From Deltaproteobacteria bacterium (GTDB lineage: Bacteria > Myxococcota_A > UBA9042 > DTJE01), in assembly GCA_016784945.1 (NCBI GenBank), contig JADHTP010000008.1, positions 1 to 29,671 on the forward strand: a stretch of 29,671 nt of DNA, read 5' to 3'. A program made the position numbers and the translations under genes. Numbering within the stretch: the first letter of the stretch is position 1; every line of letters begins with the position of its first letter. Below, piece after piece: positions 14,957-24,050 of the stretch. Below the pieces are notes generated by a model that was given only the letters and a program-made list of their open reading frames with translations, had not been told where the DNA came from and searched no databases.

Positions 14957-15156
14957 TCCATCCACTTGGTTCTGTGACCACTCCGTGTCCACAGAGAGGC
15001 AAGGAAGGGGGTGTTTGGCAAGGGTGACAAGACCAACGATCTAAGTGTATTCAAGTACATGCAAGTTACCAAGATCTTTGGATAACCCTCATAATCTGAA
15101 GATCGCTGGTTTAAAGCTAGCGTCGAACCACACTCAAGACACGATCGCTCGGTTTG
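14957..15156. repeat. Repeat X, copy 2, with att-like core
   Basis: Same order as copy 1: TCCATCCAC, GTGTCCACAGAGAGGCAAGG, GTGTATTCAAGTACATGCAAG, the CCAAGATCTTTGG near-palindrome, then the core CTCATAATCTGAAGATC (15088-15104), which has decayed slightly. The right arm AGCTAGCGTCGAACCACACT leads into repeat Y copy C. 14879-14956 holds only a GATATC inverted repeat and no gene. Confidence 0.85.
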
Positions 15157-15238
15157 GTTGACTGGAACGGGCGACCAATACTTCGATCGGTAGCGTTTCG
15201 ATTGCTGTTTCCAGCGCGCAAATCGCGCCCCCGCTACC
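15157..15238. repeat. Repeat Y, copy C (interrupted)
   Basis: Same 81-bp unit, with GGTAGCG (15189-15195) pairing CGCTACC (15232-15238). Identity with copies A and B stops right after the palindrome. Sequence related to the continuation (GATTTCTGG.GGTC...GGTGTTCACC) reappears at about 16187-16254, after the integrase. 15239-15341 holds the integrase upstream region. Confidence 0.8.
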
Positions 15239-15341
15239 AATCATTACAAGTAGTTGGGACGTAATTGAGACCAGAATTGGGCAATTGTGGCCATTCCTGT
15301 GGCCACTCGCTTCGGGTACATGGGGGGGAGGAGCGAGTGAA

Positions 15342-16175
15342 ATGGCCCAGACAGCCCGTCCCCACAAGTGCCGAGACAAGTGGCGCATCCGTTGGTTTGA
15401 CCACAACGGAAAGCGCCAAAGTGCGGTGTTCGACAAGTACTCTGACGCCGACCTGGCTCTGCGCGGAAAGCAGGCTGAGATCGACCGTATCAGAGCCGGT
15501 GAACTGGCCCCGCCTCCACCCAAGAAGACCTTCAATGACCTGGCCGACTACTGGGAGAAGTATCGTCTCCCCCTGAAGCGGAGTCAGAAGGACGACAGGA
15601 GCATCCTGAGGCGGCACCTCAGACCCATGTTCGGCACCACCAAACTGGCCGACATCACCGTGGCTCAGGCGGACGAATTCGTCCGGACCAGGGCAAAGCT
15701 GAGCCCCAAGACCATCCATAACCACCTGACCCTGCTCATCGCCATGCTGAACGTGGCCATAGATCTGGGATGGCTCAGGCGCAAGCCGAGAATCCGGAAG
15801 CCCCGGCTGACCTGGGACGACTACCGCTACCTGCGCACGGACGAGGAGGTCCGGAAGTTCCTGGAGGCCGCCAGGGCGGAAAGCCCGGTAGCATTTGCCA
15901 TGTACTGCACCGCGGTTTACACGGGAATGCGTGCCGGAGAACTCTGTGGGCTACAGTGGGACAACGTGGACGTCGAGCGACGCTTGATCACAGTCCAGCG
16001 CAGCTACGATCGCCCCACAAAGACCGGAGACATCCGACACGTTCCACTGGACTCGGTCATCCTTGGCTCCAACCAGGAACAAGCAGTGGCAGAACAACGG
16101 ATCAATGAAGTGCTTTCTGATGCAGGATATCAATGTGACGATGCCGCAATGCCTAGAATAGAGATGTCAGATTAG
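15342..16175 (+). pseudogene. Truncated tyrosine recombinase (phage-type integrase)
   Basis: ATG 15342 (MAQTARPHKCRDKW) has GGAGGAG upstream. An arm-type N-terminal domain (KWRIRWFDHNGKRQSAVFD) is followed by a SAM-like core-binding domain (TFNDLADYWEKYRLP ... LTLLIAMLNVAIDLGWL) and the start of the catalytic domain with ArgI in TGMRAGELCGLQW (R197) and the beta-strand Lys in TKTG (K228). Similarity ends at about residue 240. The H-x-x-R and the Tyr nucleophile are missing, and the last 37 residues look unrelated. It cannot recombine DNA by itself. It lies inside a split copy of repeat Y and beside att-like repeat X, and is probably the relic integrase that built this region. Confidence 0.88.
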
Positions 16176-16186
16176 GAGACACTAAT

Positions 16187-16254
16187 CAGTAACCACTGGA
16201 TTGGGAAACAAGCGATTTCTGGGGGTCATTCCAACCAGGGTAGAGGTGTTCACC
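16187..16254. repeat. Relic of the repeat-Y downstream segment
   Basis: Matches, with gaps, the sequence that follows repeat Y in copies A and B (ACCACT...GG, GATTTCTGGnGGTC, CCAGG-TA-AGGTGTTCACC). It therefore marks the far side of the integrase-bearing insertion. The rest of 16176-16403 contains no gene that I can support. Confidence 0.55.
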
Positions 16255-16350
16255 CGAAGGTCGTGAAATCGATGCAATCCACTATCTATGCTGCCACTTA
16301 ATTGTGACGGGTTGTAAAACCAAGGGAGCAAGTCGGGAACTGTCACTTAG

Positions 16351-16370
16351 AAAAGGGCCCCAAGGGTCCT
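16351..16370 (-). terminator. Possible terminator of the metal-efflux operon
   Basis: On the minus strand AGGACCC-TTG-GGGCCC is followed by TTTT, about 34 nt after the last stop of the operon. The stem has one mismatch. Short but in the expected place. Confidence 0.4.
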
Positions 16371-16403
16371 AGTGATAATTAACGCACAACATCGGGGTCA
16401 TGC

Positions 16404-16946
16404 TCAAGGAGTAGAACTGGACACCCGTTCCCCTGCTTTGCCTAGGACACATCTCGCTGTTCGATGCATGTCAGATGCGCCAACCGCGGCCTGATTATCC
16501 TGACAATCGAAGGTCTCAGGCAGAATGCAATCATCGTCGTGGAAGACCAGGTGGATGGAGTGGCCCTTCTGAATGCGAATCGGCAGCTTGGCCCGGAAAG
16601 CTGCTCTGTGCCAGCCGTACCTTCTGCTTGCTCGTCGCACGATCGGGATGCTGGTCGAATACACCGAGGGGCCGTCATCCGGGAGTATCGCCAAATCAAC
16701 GTGACCTTCCGATGCGCAGAAGTGGTGACGGTGGGTGATCCTTCCGTACACAACCAGCTGATCTTCACGGTCGTACACGTTTACGTGCGTGAACCCATGA
16801 GCCGCAGAGTCCTGCAGGTGTACGGAATTCGATACGTTCTTCATCACGTAGTGCTGCGTGGTTGCGCACGAGATAGTCTGCCCAAACAGAACCAATCCGG
16901 TGATGAAAACCAGTCGCTTCGCAGCTGCTGTTGTGGGTGCTTTCAC
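16404..16946 (-). CDS. Cys/His-containing putative lipoprotein, last gene of metal operon
   Basis: GTG start 16946 with AAGGAG five bases upstream; 180 aa. The N-terminal hydrophobic stretch LVFITGLVLFGQTISC looks like a lipoprotein signal (Cys about 27), so outer-membrane or periplasmic attachment is expected. The body has VYGRITHRHHFCASEGHVDLAIL, then a beta-rich region (RYGWHRAAFRAKLPIRI) and HLVFHDDDC. The dense His/Cys in THRHHFC and HDDDC, plus the metal-efflux context, suggest a metal-binding accessory protein. This is inference; I do not recognise a named family. It follows the DUF302 gene by 30 nt. Confidence 0.6.
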   Translation of the reverse strand: MKAPTTAAAKRLVFITGLVLFGQTISCATTQHYVMKNVSNSVHLQDSAAHGFTHVNVYDREDQLVVYGRITHRHHFCASEGHVDLAILPDDGPSVYSTSIPIVRRASRRYGWHRAAFRAKLPIRIQKGHSIHLVFHDDDCILPETFDCQDNQAAVGASDMHRTARCVLGKAGERVSSSTP

Positions 16947-16976
16947 TTCAACTCCTTGGAGCCGGAGGTTTCGGCC

Positions 16977-17444
16977 TCACCGGGCGACCTCGTTCATGAT
17001 AGTGGTCAGGTCCCGTCCCACCTCCCGGGCTACATCATCGAGACCCGGTTCCTTTCCGAGGAGGCCCAGCAGGGCTGCGGGACGGACCATGGCAAGCACA
17101 GTCTGCTTCCCTTCTTGCCATACCGCTATCCGGCATGGAAGCAGGGTAGCCATCTCCACCTTCTTCTCAACCACCTGTTTGGCCTTGGCCGGGTTGCAGA
17201 TCTCGAAGATCAGTACACCTCGGTCGATCGGGTGGCCCTTCTTGGCTAGGATGGCTTTCATGTCGTGGACCGCTACGACACCATATCCGTGCTTCTTGGC
17301 TATCTTCGGCATGTCCTGACGAATCTCGGCCAGCGATCGATTCGATTTCATGTTCAGTAACGGCGTGGCGGATTCGTCAGCCGTGGCCATGGCCGAGAAC
17401 AGCAACGCCACGGACAGTCCGGTGATTGGCATCAGATTATTCAT
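16977..17444 (-). CDS. Secreted DUF302 family protein
   Basis: 155 aa with a signal peptide (MNNLMPITGLSVALLFSAMATA). The DUF302 core is visible: HGYGVVAVHDMKAILAKKG, VLIFEICNPAKAKQVVEKK, LLPCRIAVWQ and VLAMVRP. DUF302 proteins are small single-domain proteins of unknown biochemistry. Here one is encoded with a metal RND pump and would be periplasmic. Its ATG lies 8 nt inside the end of the deiminase gene, with AAGGAG upstream, so translation is probably coupled. Confidence 0.88.
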   Translation of the reverse strand: MNNLMPITGLSVALLFSAMATADESATPLLNMKSNRSLAEIRQDMPKIAKKHGYGVVAVHDMKAILAKKGHPIDRGVLIFEICNPAKAKQVVEKKVEMATLLPCRIAVWQEGKQTVLAMVRPAALLGLLGKEPGLDDVAREVGRDLTTIMNEVAR

Positions 17445-19542
17445 GAATGAACTCCTTTGTTGAATACCGGCGAGCTACCAGAAAGGAAAGAACCGGCAAC
17501 AGCATCAAAGCGGGCATCGAAGTTGAGCCGGGAATCAACCCTGCCGAGCAGCCACCACCGGAGGCGATTGAATCGGAAGACACTCCATCCACTGAACCGT
17601 CGGGACCCGTGCCAAGATCATGCGTCGCAGCATCAGGTCCACCCAGATCGAATGATGGCGGGCCATTGTCCGGTACCGGCTCCGGCTTCGACATGCATTC
17701 ACCGTTTTGACAGGTGAAACCGTCCAGGCACATTTCCTCCTGCCAGACAACGCATCCGTTCGTGCCAGTTCCACAGACTTTACGCCCCGAACCATCGTCC
17801 AGGCACTGGGAGTCGCCATCCGTACAGGCAGGCGGACAGACGCATGCCGGCTTCTGATTCCCATCCACACCGCACAACAGGCCGTCCGCGGTGCAGTCGG
17901 TCTCGTTGATCTGGTCATCTTGGCACCATTTCAAAACGTCCCCTTCGCAGATACCTTCCTCAGGGATGTTTTCGCAGGGTTCTTCACCGGGGCAACTCTT
18001 CGGGAAGCCTGCCGGCCCCTCATCCGAGAAGCCGCAGTCGTACCAGTTGTTGTCCGGGTCCCAGCCGCACTGGTCGAAGGAACCGCAGTTCACGTTCGTA
18101 ATCGCGTTGTTTTCACAGTACTTGAGGTTCCCATCCTGCGCACAACAGCCGTCGTAGGTGATGCCGCCACAATTATCCGGCGGCTCGGTGCATCCAGACT
18201 CGCAGTCGTTGCATACACACTGCCATTCGGGACCGAAACAATCGCCGTCGTCCTGACAGGAACCCGTGTATCCGCCCAATGGCGCTTCACACTCACCACT
18301 GTTGCATTTTCCGTCGTCGATCCACTTCACGTAGTTCCCGACCGGAAGGTTGCGCGAGACGCAGTGCTGGGCCCCGCCCCAGGTGATCACAACGTCCGAG
18401 AGGATGCCAACGTGAGTCCAGCCGGGCATGGCGTCCCGCCAGACATTGTGTGCTTCAGCTTCGAGGTCCTTCCACTGAGAGTAGATCGGCCACAGGTTGA
18501 CGCCATTGGCAAGTGTCGAGTTGGTGAATGTACGCCACACGCCGTCCTTCTGATTCGGCATTGGGATGCGATGCACGGTCAGGCCGGTCCCGTCGGACAG
18601 GACGGCTGCATTGAGGATGTCGGCATCATCGTCCAGTGTGTTCACCGTGGCGGACGTACATTCGGCGGTTGTGCACTTGCCCAGGACGAAGGTGTTCTTG
18701 TCCGTCAACTTCGAGAACATGTCCATGTGGCTCGTGCCGTCCTGGATGGGCTTGAGAACGATGAAGTTCTTGCAGCCCAGATAATCCTGTACGACCTTCT
18801 TGACTTCGGCCTCGCTCTTGTCCGGATTTTCCCAGTAGGTCCCCTGTGAGAAATAGCAGGTGCCCACCTCGTCGGTCTGGAAATGACCTCCTTCCCAGTT
18901 CATGGGTGCCCGATACGTAGTCACGCCCAGTGCATTGCCGAGCTGCGTGGGAATCGCGTCGTCGAAGGTGCGCTGATGGTAGTATCGGAAGTCCACGAAG
19001 GCCACGTTGCCCGCAGGATCAAGGATCGAATACGGCCCGAAGTCGATCCCCCATATCGAGTTCAGGTCGAACTGGAGGAAGGTGACACCTTCGTCGATGG
19101 CCGCCTGGGACAGGCCCTTGCTCTTGAGTTGGTTGACGAAGTAGTTCTGAATGCTGTTGTTCGGAACCACTACGTACCAATCCACGTACTCCAGCCCCTC
19201 CACCACCATCATGACGATGGAGTCGGTCACGCTCTGGCCAAGGCCGGTGGATGAAAACGCAAGCATCACGCCCATCATCGGCTCCCACTCCCGAAACGCC
19301 AGGAACTCCGGCTTGGAAGGTGGCTCGGTTATGGCGTACCACTCCGGGTGGCTCAGGCGGAAGTCGCTGTACTGGTCCGCCTTGCCCTGAACCTTCAATT
19401 CATGGGGCATGGGCCACGCTGGGAGCATGGTGGACCCTTCCTGGGCTTTTCCTGCGGCAGCACCAGGAGGTGCATCCGGTTGCCATCCGCAACCGAGCCC
19501 CAGGCCCAGGACCACCAGGAGCGAGATGTGTGTGTTTCGCAT
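17437..19542 (-). CDS. Secreted peptidylarginine-deiminase-like lipoprotein with Cys-rich region and MYXO-CTERM-like tail
   Basis: The start at 19542 (MRNTHISLLVVLGLGLGCGW) has GGAGG eight bases upstream; 701 aa with a lipobox LGLGC. Residues 75-405 follow the PAD/agmatine deiminase (guanidino-group-modifying) fold: FREWEPMMGVMLAF, WGIDFGPYS (D167), NWEGGHF, DGTSHMDMFSKL (H272, D274) and WGGAQHCVSRNLP (C394). These fit the Asp-His-Asp-Cys set of Porphyromonas-type peptidylarginine deiminase, which converts arginine residues to citrulline. Residues 410-620 are Cys-rich with repeated C-x-DGD-C units, then a Pro/Asp linker, then GGGCS, a hydrophobic helix and ARRY, as in MYXO-CTERM sorting tails. 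Co-directional with the metal RND genes, 72 nt after the pump gene, which is an unexpected partner. Substrate unknown. Confidence 0.85.
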   Translation of the reverse strand: MRNTHISLLVVLGLGLGCGWQPDAPPGAAAGKAQEGSTMLPAWPMPHELKVQGKADQYSDFRLSHPEWYAITEPPSKPEFLAFREWEPMMGVMLAFSSTGLGQSVTDSIVMMVVEGLEYVDWYVVVPNNSIQNYFVNQLKSKGLSQAAIDEGVTFLQFDLNSIWGIDFGPYSILDPAGNVAFVDFRYYHQRTFDDAIPTQLGNALGVTTYRAPMNWEGGHFQTDEVGTCYFSQGTYWENPDKSEAEVKKVVQDYLGCKNFIVLKPIQDGTSHMDMFSKLTDKNTFVLGKCTTAECTSATVNTLDDDADILNAAVLSDGTGLTVHRIPMPNQKDGVWRTFTNSTLANGVNLWPIYSQWKDLEAEAHNVWRDAMPGWTHVGILSDVVITWGGAQHCVSRNLPVGNYVKWIDDGKCNSGECEAPLGGYTGSCQDDGDCFGPEWQCVCNDCESGCTEPPDNCGGITYDGCCAQDGNLKYCENNAITNVNCGSFDQCGWDPDNNWYDCGFSDEGPAGFPKSCPGEEPCENIPEEGICEGDVLKWCQDDQINETDCTADGLLCGVDGNQKPACVCPPACTDGDSQCLDDGSGRKVCGTGTNGCVVWQEEMCLDGFTCQNGECMSKPEPVPDNGPPSFDLGGPDAATHDLGTGPDGSVDGVSSDSIASGGGCSAGLIPGSTSMPALMLLPVLSFLVARRYSTKEFIHE

Positions 19543-19614
19543 GATTCGAGCCTCCAATTGAATCCCATGGAACATGGGGCCTGGAGAGCCTTCCTCCCCA
19601 CCCCTATTGCAACC

Positions 19615-22600
19615 TCAATCTTTCCGTTTCGCCGACAACGCTGGCGGCAGCCAGTGATAGAGCGACGGAAGTACAAACAACGTGAGAACGGTCGCGGTGA
19701 TGAGACCGCCGATGACCACCACTGCCAATGGACGCTGGACTTCGGCACCGGGTCCCACCGCATAGACCATCGGAAGCAATCCGAGTACCGTCGTCGCTGC
19801 AGTCATCAGCAGCGCACGGAATCGCAGGCCGCATGCTTCCCGAACCGCGTCACGCAGTGGCCTTCCGGCCTGCCTGAGTTGGTTGATGAACGTCACGAGC
19901 ACGGTCCCGTTCTGCACAGCGACCCCGAACAGGGCAATGAAGCCGACTGTGGAAGGCACATTGAGAGTAATGCCGAGAAGCATCATCGAGACCACGCCCC
20001 CGACCAGGGCAAAGGGAAGGTTGGCGAGCACCAGGCTGGCGGTCTTCACCGATCCAAGGGCCGAGACCAGCATGAAGAAAATCAGAAGAACAGAAAGTGG
20101 CACGACCACGGACAACCGGGCCATGGCACGCTGCTGGTTCTCGAAGGTGCCACCGTACTCGATCCAGTAGCCCGCCGGCAGGGTGGAAACGACGTCGGAC
20201 AGCCGCCCCTGCGTTTCCTCCACGAAGCCACCGAGGTCCCGGCCCCGGATGTTGGCCTCCACCACCACTCGTCGCATGTTGTCTTCCCGACTGATCTGGG
20301 CCGGACCTTCGACGCGGACGACACGGGCCACGTGTCCCAGCGGGACTTTGGCTCCCGACGGTGTGGGAAGCAGAATGTCCTCGATGGCATTGATGTCCCG
20401 GCGATGCAGTTCAGGAAAGCGGACTTGAACACCGAATCGCATCTGTCCATCAATCATCGTGGTCGCGACCTTCCCGCCGATGGCCGTTTCGACGATTTCG
20501 TTGAGGTCCTGCATGTTGAGCCGGTAGCGGGCCATCGCGCGACGGTCTGGAATGATGTCGAGTTGCGTGAAACCGGTGACCTGTTCGACCCGCACGTCCT
20601 CGGCACCTTCGATGCCTCCGAGAACAGCAGCGATGCGGTCGGCCTTTTCCTTGAGTATGTCGATGTCCTGTCCGAAGACCTTCACGGCGAGATCGCTCTT
20701 GACCCCGGAGATGAGTTCGTTGACCCGTAACGCGATGGGCTGACTGAACGACAGGCGGAGACCCGGGATCATCGAGAGTCGCTCCTGCATGGCCGCTACC
20801 AGCTCTTCCTTGCTGCGGCCAGTGGTCCATTCCGACTGCGGATGCAGCATGATGAGGACGTCGTTCTGCTCCGGACCCATGGGGTCTTCGGAGATCTCGG
20901 CCCGTCCGGTCTTGGACACAACGGTCTTCACTTCGGGAAAGTCCAGGATCGCTTTCTCCATGAAGGTTCCCGCCGCGACCGAGCCCTGGACCGAAGCATT
21001 TGGCAAGCGGACCGCATTGATGGCGATGGCACCCTCTTCGAGCTTCGGGAGAAACTCCGTCCCGATGAATGGCGTCAGCGCCATGGTCACCACGAACACT
21101 CCAGAAGCCACTCCGACCGTGGTTTTCGGGTAATTCAAGGTCCGATTCAGTGCCCGGAGATACAGTCGCTGGAGCATGAGGAAGACACGCGGCTCCGAGG
21201 ATCGGATGCCCTTGCGCATGAGAAAGGAGAGGATCAAGGGCACGACGGACAGAGCAACGATCAGCGACCCCAGCATGGCGAAGACCAGGGTCAGCGCCAG
21301 GGGTCCGAACATGCGGCCCTCCATCCCCTCCAGCGTCAGCAATGGCACGAAAACCAGGACGATGATCAGGATGGAGAACAGGATGGGTCGGGCCACCTCC
21401 TTGGTGGCGTCGATGACGACCATGAGAAGTTCCGCTTCGGGGCGTTCCTTCAGGTGCCTGACGATGTTTTCGGTGACCACGATGGAGCCGTCCACAACCA
21501 TGCCGATGGCGATGGCCAGTCCGCCGAGGCTCATCAGGTTGGCCGTAACTTGGGCACTGTCCATCAGGATGAAGGCAATGAGTGCCGTCAGTGGCAGGCT
21601 CGTGGCCACGACCAGCGCCGAGCGAAGGTTTCCGATGACGAGGAACAGGATCAGGACGACCAGTAGTCCTCCCTGAGTGAGTGCCCCGGACACGGTCCCG
21701 ATAACCGCCTTCACCAGATCGGTCCGGTCGTAGAACACGTCGATGGATGCCCCCTCGGGCAGGGAACGCTCGATGGCCGGCAGAGCTGCCTTGACCCGCT
21801 CAACCACTTCCTTGGAGTTCTCCCCCTTGAGCATGATCACCATGCCAGCGGCAACCTCACCCTGGCCATCCCTGCTGACGGCGCCCATTCGGGTCATGGC
21901 CCCTTCGGTGATTTCGGCCACGTCCGCCAGGTAGACCGGCGTGCCGTCTTCGGCCTGCAGTACAACGTCGTGAACATCCTGGATCGAGCCGAACAGGCCC
22001 ACGCTGCGGACATTTTCCTGCTCCCATTCCTTGATGATGAAGCTGCCACCGGCGTTGGCGTTATTTGCAGCCAGGGCGTCCAGGATATCCGGCAGCGTCA
22101 GGCTGTACTTGAGCAGTTTCCGAGGATCGACGATGACGTGGATCTGGCGAACCAGCCCACCCATACTGTTCACCTCGGTGACGCCCTGAATCATGCGAAG
22201 CCGGGGGGCAACCATCCAGTCCTGCATCGAACGCAGATCCATGGGGCTGTGGCGGTCACTCGTCAGCGTGTATTGAAAGACCTCCCCCAGGCCGGTACTG
22301 ATGGGACCCATCTCGGGCTCGACTCCAGCCGGCAGTTGTTCTCTGGCAAGCTGCAGACGTTCGAAGACGATCTGCCGCGCGAAATAAGTGTCCACGTCGT
22401 CCTCGAAGATCACGACGACCTGGGACAGTCCCGTCTTCGACAGGGAGCGGACCATCTTGACGTCCGGAAGCCCACCCATCACCCATTCGATGGGGAAGGT
22501 GATCTGCTGTTCCACGTCAAGCGGTCCCAGGCCCTCCGCTTCAGTGAGGATCATTACCTGCTGGTTCGTTACGTCGGGAAAAGCATCGATGGGCAGGCGG

Positions 22601-22692
22601 GACCAGGAGATTGCACCCAGGATGACGAGGATCAGCGCACTGGTCGCGACCAGGAGTTGGCGACGCAGGAGGAAATCGAGAAAAGAAGACAT
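19615..22692 (-). CDS. czcA: Heavy-metal efflux RND permease (CzcA/CusA family)
   Basis: Inner-membrane trimeric proton-driven pump of a tripartite metal exporter; 1025 aa, full family length. The start has GGAGG six bases upstream. Typical segments are SRLPIDAFPDVTNQQV, LGPLDVEQQITFPIE, the TM4 block GGLAIAIGMVVDGSIVVTEN (D401, E408, the proton-relay acidic pair), FVPLLTLEGMEGRMF, FIGTEFLPKLEEGAI and a C-terminal FIALFGVAVQNGTVLV. TM4 lacks the DFG of classical Zn/Co/Ni pumps and is closer to the GGIAIAVG form of CusA. I do not see the Cu-binding Met set clearly, so the metal is not assigned. It lies 15 nt after the MFP gene. Confidence 0.95.
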   Translation of the reverse strand: MSSFLDFLLRRQLLVATSALILVILGAISWSRLPIDAFPDVTNQQVMILTEAEGLGPLDVEQQITFPIEWVMGGLPDVKMVRSLSKTGLSQVVVIFEDDVDTYFARQIVFERLQLAREQLPAGVEPEMGPISTGLGEVFQYTLTSDRHSPMDLRSMQDWMVAPRLRMIQGVTEVNSMGGLVRQIHVIVDPRKLLKYSLTLPDILDALAANNANAGGSFIIKEWEQENVRSVGLFGSIQDVHDVVLQAEDGTPVYLADVAEITEGAMTRMGAVSRDGQGEVAAGMVIMLKGENSKEVVERVKAALPAIERSLPEGASIDVFYDRTDLVKAVIGTVSGALTQGGLLVVLILFLVIGNLRSALVVATSLPLTALIAFILMDSAQVTANLMSLGGLAIAIGMVVDGSIVVTENIVRHLKERPEAELLMVVIDATKEVARPILFSILIIVLVFVPLLTLEGMEGRMFGPLALTLVFAMLGSLIVALSVVPLILSFLMRKGIRSSEPRVFLMLQRLYLRALNRTLNYPKTTVGVASGVFVVTMALTPFIGTEFLPKLEEGAIAINAVRLPNASVQGSVAAGTFMEKAILDFPEVKTVVSKTGRAEISEDPMGPEQNDVLIMLHPQSEWTTGRSKEELVAAMQERLSMIPGLRLSFSQPIALRVNELISGVKSDLAVKVFGQDIDILKEKADRIAAVLGGIEGAEDVRVEQVTGFTQLDIIPDRRAMARYRLNMQDLNEIVETAIGGKVATTMIDGQMRFGVQVRFPELHRRDINAIEDILLPTPSGAKVPLGHVARVVRVEGPAQISREDNMRRVVVEANIRGRDLGGFVEETQGRLSDVVSTLPAGYWIEYGGTFENQQRAMARLSVVVPLSVLLIFFMLVSALGSVKTASLVLANLPFALVGGVVSMMLLGITLNVPSTVGFIALFGVAVQNGTVLVTFINQLRQAGRPLRDAVREACGLRFRALLMTAATTVLGLLPMVYAVGPGAEVQRPLAVVVIGGLITATVLTLFVLPSLYHWLPPALSAKRKD

Positions 22693-22707
22693 CGGTTACC
22701 TCCTTGT

Positions 22708-24048
22708 CTAATCAGCGCATCCTGCGCCCATCTTCGAGCGCAGCACGTCGGACTTCATGAGGAAGGCACCATCGGCCACAACGGTCTCGGTGCCCTTTAT
22801 GCCGCCTGTGATCTCGATTCCTACGGGAAAGGCCCGTCCCGTTTCCACGGGGCGCCGAACGTAGTAATCCTCCTTGTGATGCACGAACACGAAGGACCTG
22901 CCTTCGTCCTCCAGAACCGCGCCTTTCGGGAGTACAAGAGTCTCCTGGTCACCCGACAGGAGAACCTGTACGTTGGCGAACATGCCCGCCAGAAGCCTTC
23001 CCTCGTGGTTGGGGACAGCGATACGGAGCTTCACGGTTCTGGATGCCTCGCTCATTGCCGGGCTGAGGAAATCGACGGTCCCTGGGAAAGACTCCTCTGG
23101 AAACGCTCTGACGGAGATTTCTGCCGCCAAGGCCCCATTTGCCTGTTCACGGGAGACCCGGGCGAAGTCCCTCTCGTACAGATCGGCCCAGACCCACATG
23201 GAGGTGTTGTCACCAATCGTGATCAAGGATTCATCGTTCCGGGCGATCTCTCCCGCCACCGCATGCATCGCAAGGACGGTGCCCTCCGCCGGTGCCCGAA
23301 GAACAAGGCTGCCTGTCGCGTTCTTCTGCTTCAGGTTACGTACGCTGGACAAAGCCATTCCGAGACGTGTGAGTTTCCCGGAAGCCGCGTCCAGGTGTAT
23401 CCGCGCAGCCTCCAGTTCCTGCTGTGACCGGAGCGTTTCCTTTTCGGATGTGATGCCTTCATGCCGAAGAGTGGCGATCCGCTCGTGATTGCGTCGCGCC
23501 AGTTTGAGTAATGCCTTTGCCTGGAGATAGCCTGCCTCTGCCTCGCCCACCGCCACCGAGACGATGGAAACGAGAGGTTGCCCCTGTTGGACCTGATCGC
23601 CCAGGGCGACATGGACCTTGCGAATGATGCCCTCAGTCTGTGTGCTCACGTGGGCCACGCGTCGTTCGTCGAACTGCACTTCGCCTGTGAGTCCCAGCCG
23701 TACAGGAACCGCTTTCTTCTCGGCACTGACAGTCTTGAACAGTCCTTCCTCGAACAGGTTGGCAGGTGCCTTGACCACCCCGACCTCGTAGCGGCATTCC
23801 TCGCATTCGTGCGTCTTGATGCCGTGCTCGCAGGTCGCTTCAAACAATTCCGAGACGGGACGGTCGAGGTCCGAGCCCTCTTCGTCGCCGTGTTCGTGTC
23901 CTTCGTGCTCGTCTTCCTCACCATGATGACGGTCAGGCTCCTCGGCACGATGTTCCTGGTGTGTATCGGTCGCCTGTGAAGAGCAACCGGTCAGGACAAG
24001 CGAAGTCATCAGGATGACGATGTTGTTTTTTTCATTCCAGCGTTTCAT
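22708..24048 (-). CDS. czcB: Metal RND efflux periplasmic adaptor (MFP, CzcB-like) with N-terminal metal-binding motif
   Basis: 446 aa from MKRWNEK; GGAGG is seven bases upstream. Lipobox VLTGC (C22) indicates inner-membrane lipid anchoring. Residues 28-58 are a His/Glu-rich tract (HQEHRAEE...HHGEEDEHEGHEHGDEE). They are followed by a heavy-metal-binding motif CEHGIKTHECEECRYEVG (C73, C82, C85) typical of CzcB-like adaptors. Then come the barrel-sandwich hybrid (EGIIRKVHVALGDQVQQGQPL), a helical hairpin and LVLRAPAEGTV...AGEIA, and the membrane-proximal domain. It starts 2 nt after the TolC-type gene stop. Metal capture in the periplasm and delivery to the pump are inferred from the family. 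Confidence 0.93.
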   Translation of the reverse strand: MKRWNEKNNIVILMTSLVLTGCSSQATDTHQEHRAEEPDRHHGEEDEHEGHEHGDEEGSDLDRPVSELFEATCEHGIKTHECEECRYEVGVVKAPANLFEEGLFKTVSAEKKAVPVRLGLTGEVQFDERRVAHVSTQTEGIIRKVHVALGDQVQQGQPLVSIVSVAVGEAEAGYLQAKALLKLARRNHERIATLRHEGITSEKETLRSQQELEAARIHLDAASGKLTRLGMALSSVRNLKQKNATGSLVLRAPAEGTVLAMHAVAGEIARNDESLITIGDNTSMWVWADLYERDFARVSREQANGALAAEISVRAFPEESFPGTVDFLSPAMSEASRTVKLRIAVPNHEGRLLAGMFANVQVLLSGDQETLVLPKGAVLEDEGRSFVFVHHKEDYYVRRPVETGRAFPVGIEITGGIKGTETVVADGAFLMKSDVLRSKMGAGCAD

Positions 24049-24050
24049 GG

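Noticed and set aside
8389..15238. Integron attC sites for the palindromic repeat Y
   Set aside because: No GTTRRRY/RYYYAAC core pair flanks the palindrome, no intI1-type integrase insert is seen, and the units carry several genes each.
17437..19542. Agmatine deiminase completing the polyamine pathway
   Set aside because: It has a lipoprotein signal, a Cys-rich extension and a sorting-type tail, lies 9 kb away in a metal operon, and so is extracytoplasmic; peptidylarginine-type activity fits better.
19348..23427. Long open frames on the plus strand opposite the RND and MFP genes
   Set aside because: They mirror high-GC coding DNA on the other strand, are rich in His/Gln/Arg/Asp, have no ribosome sites and no family motifs.
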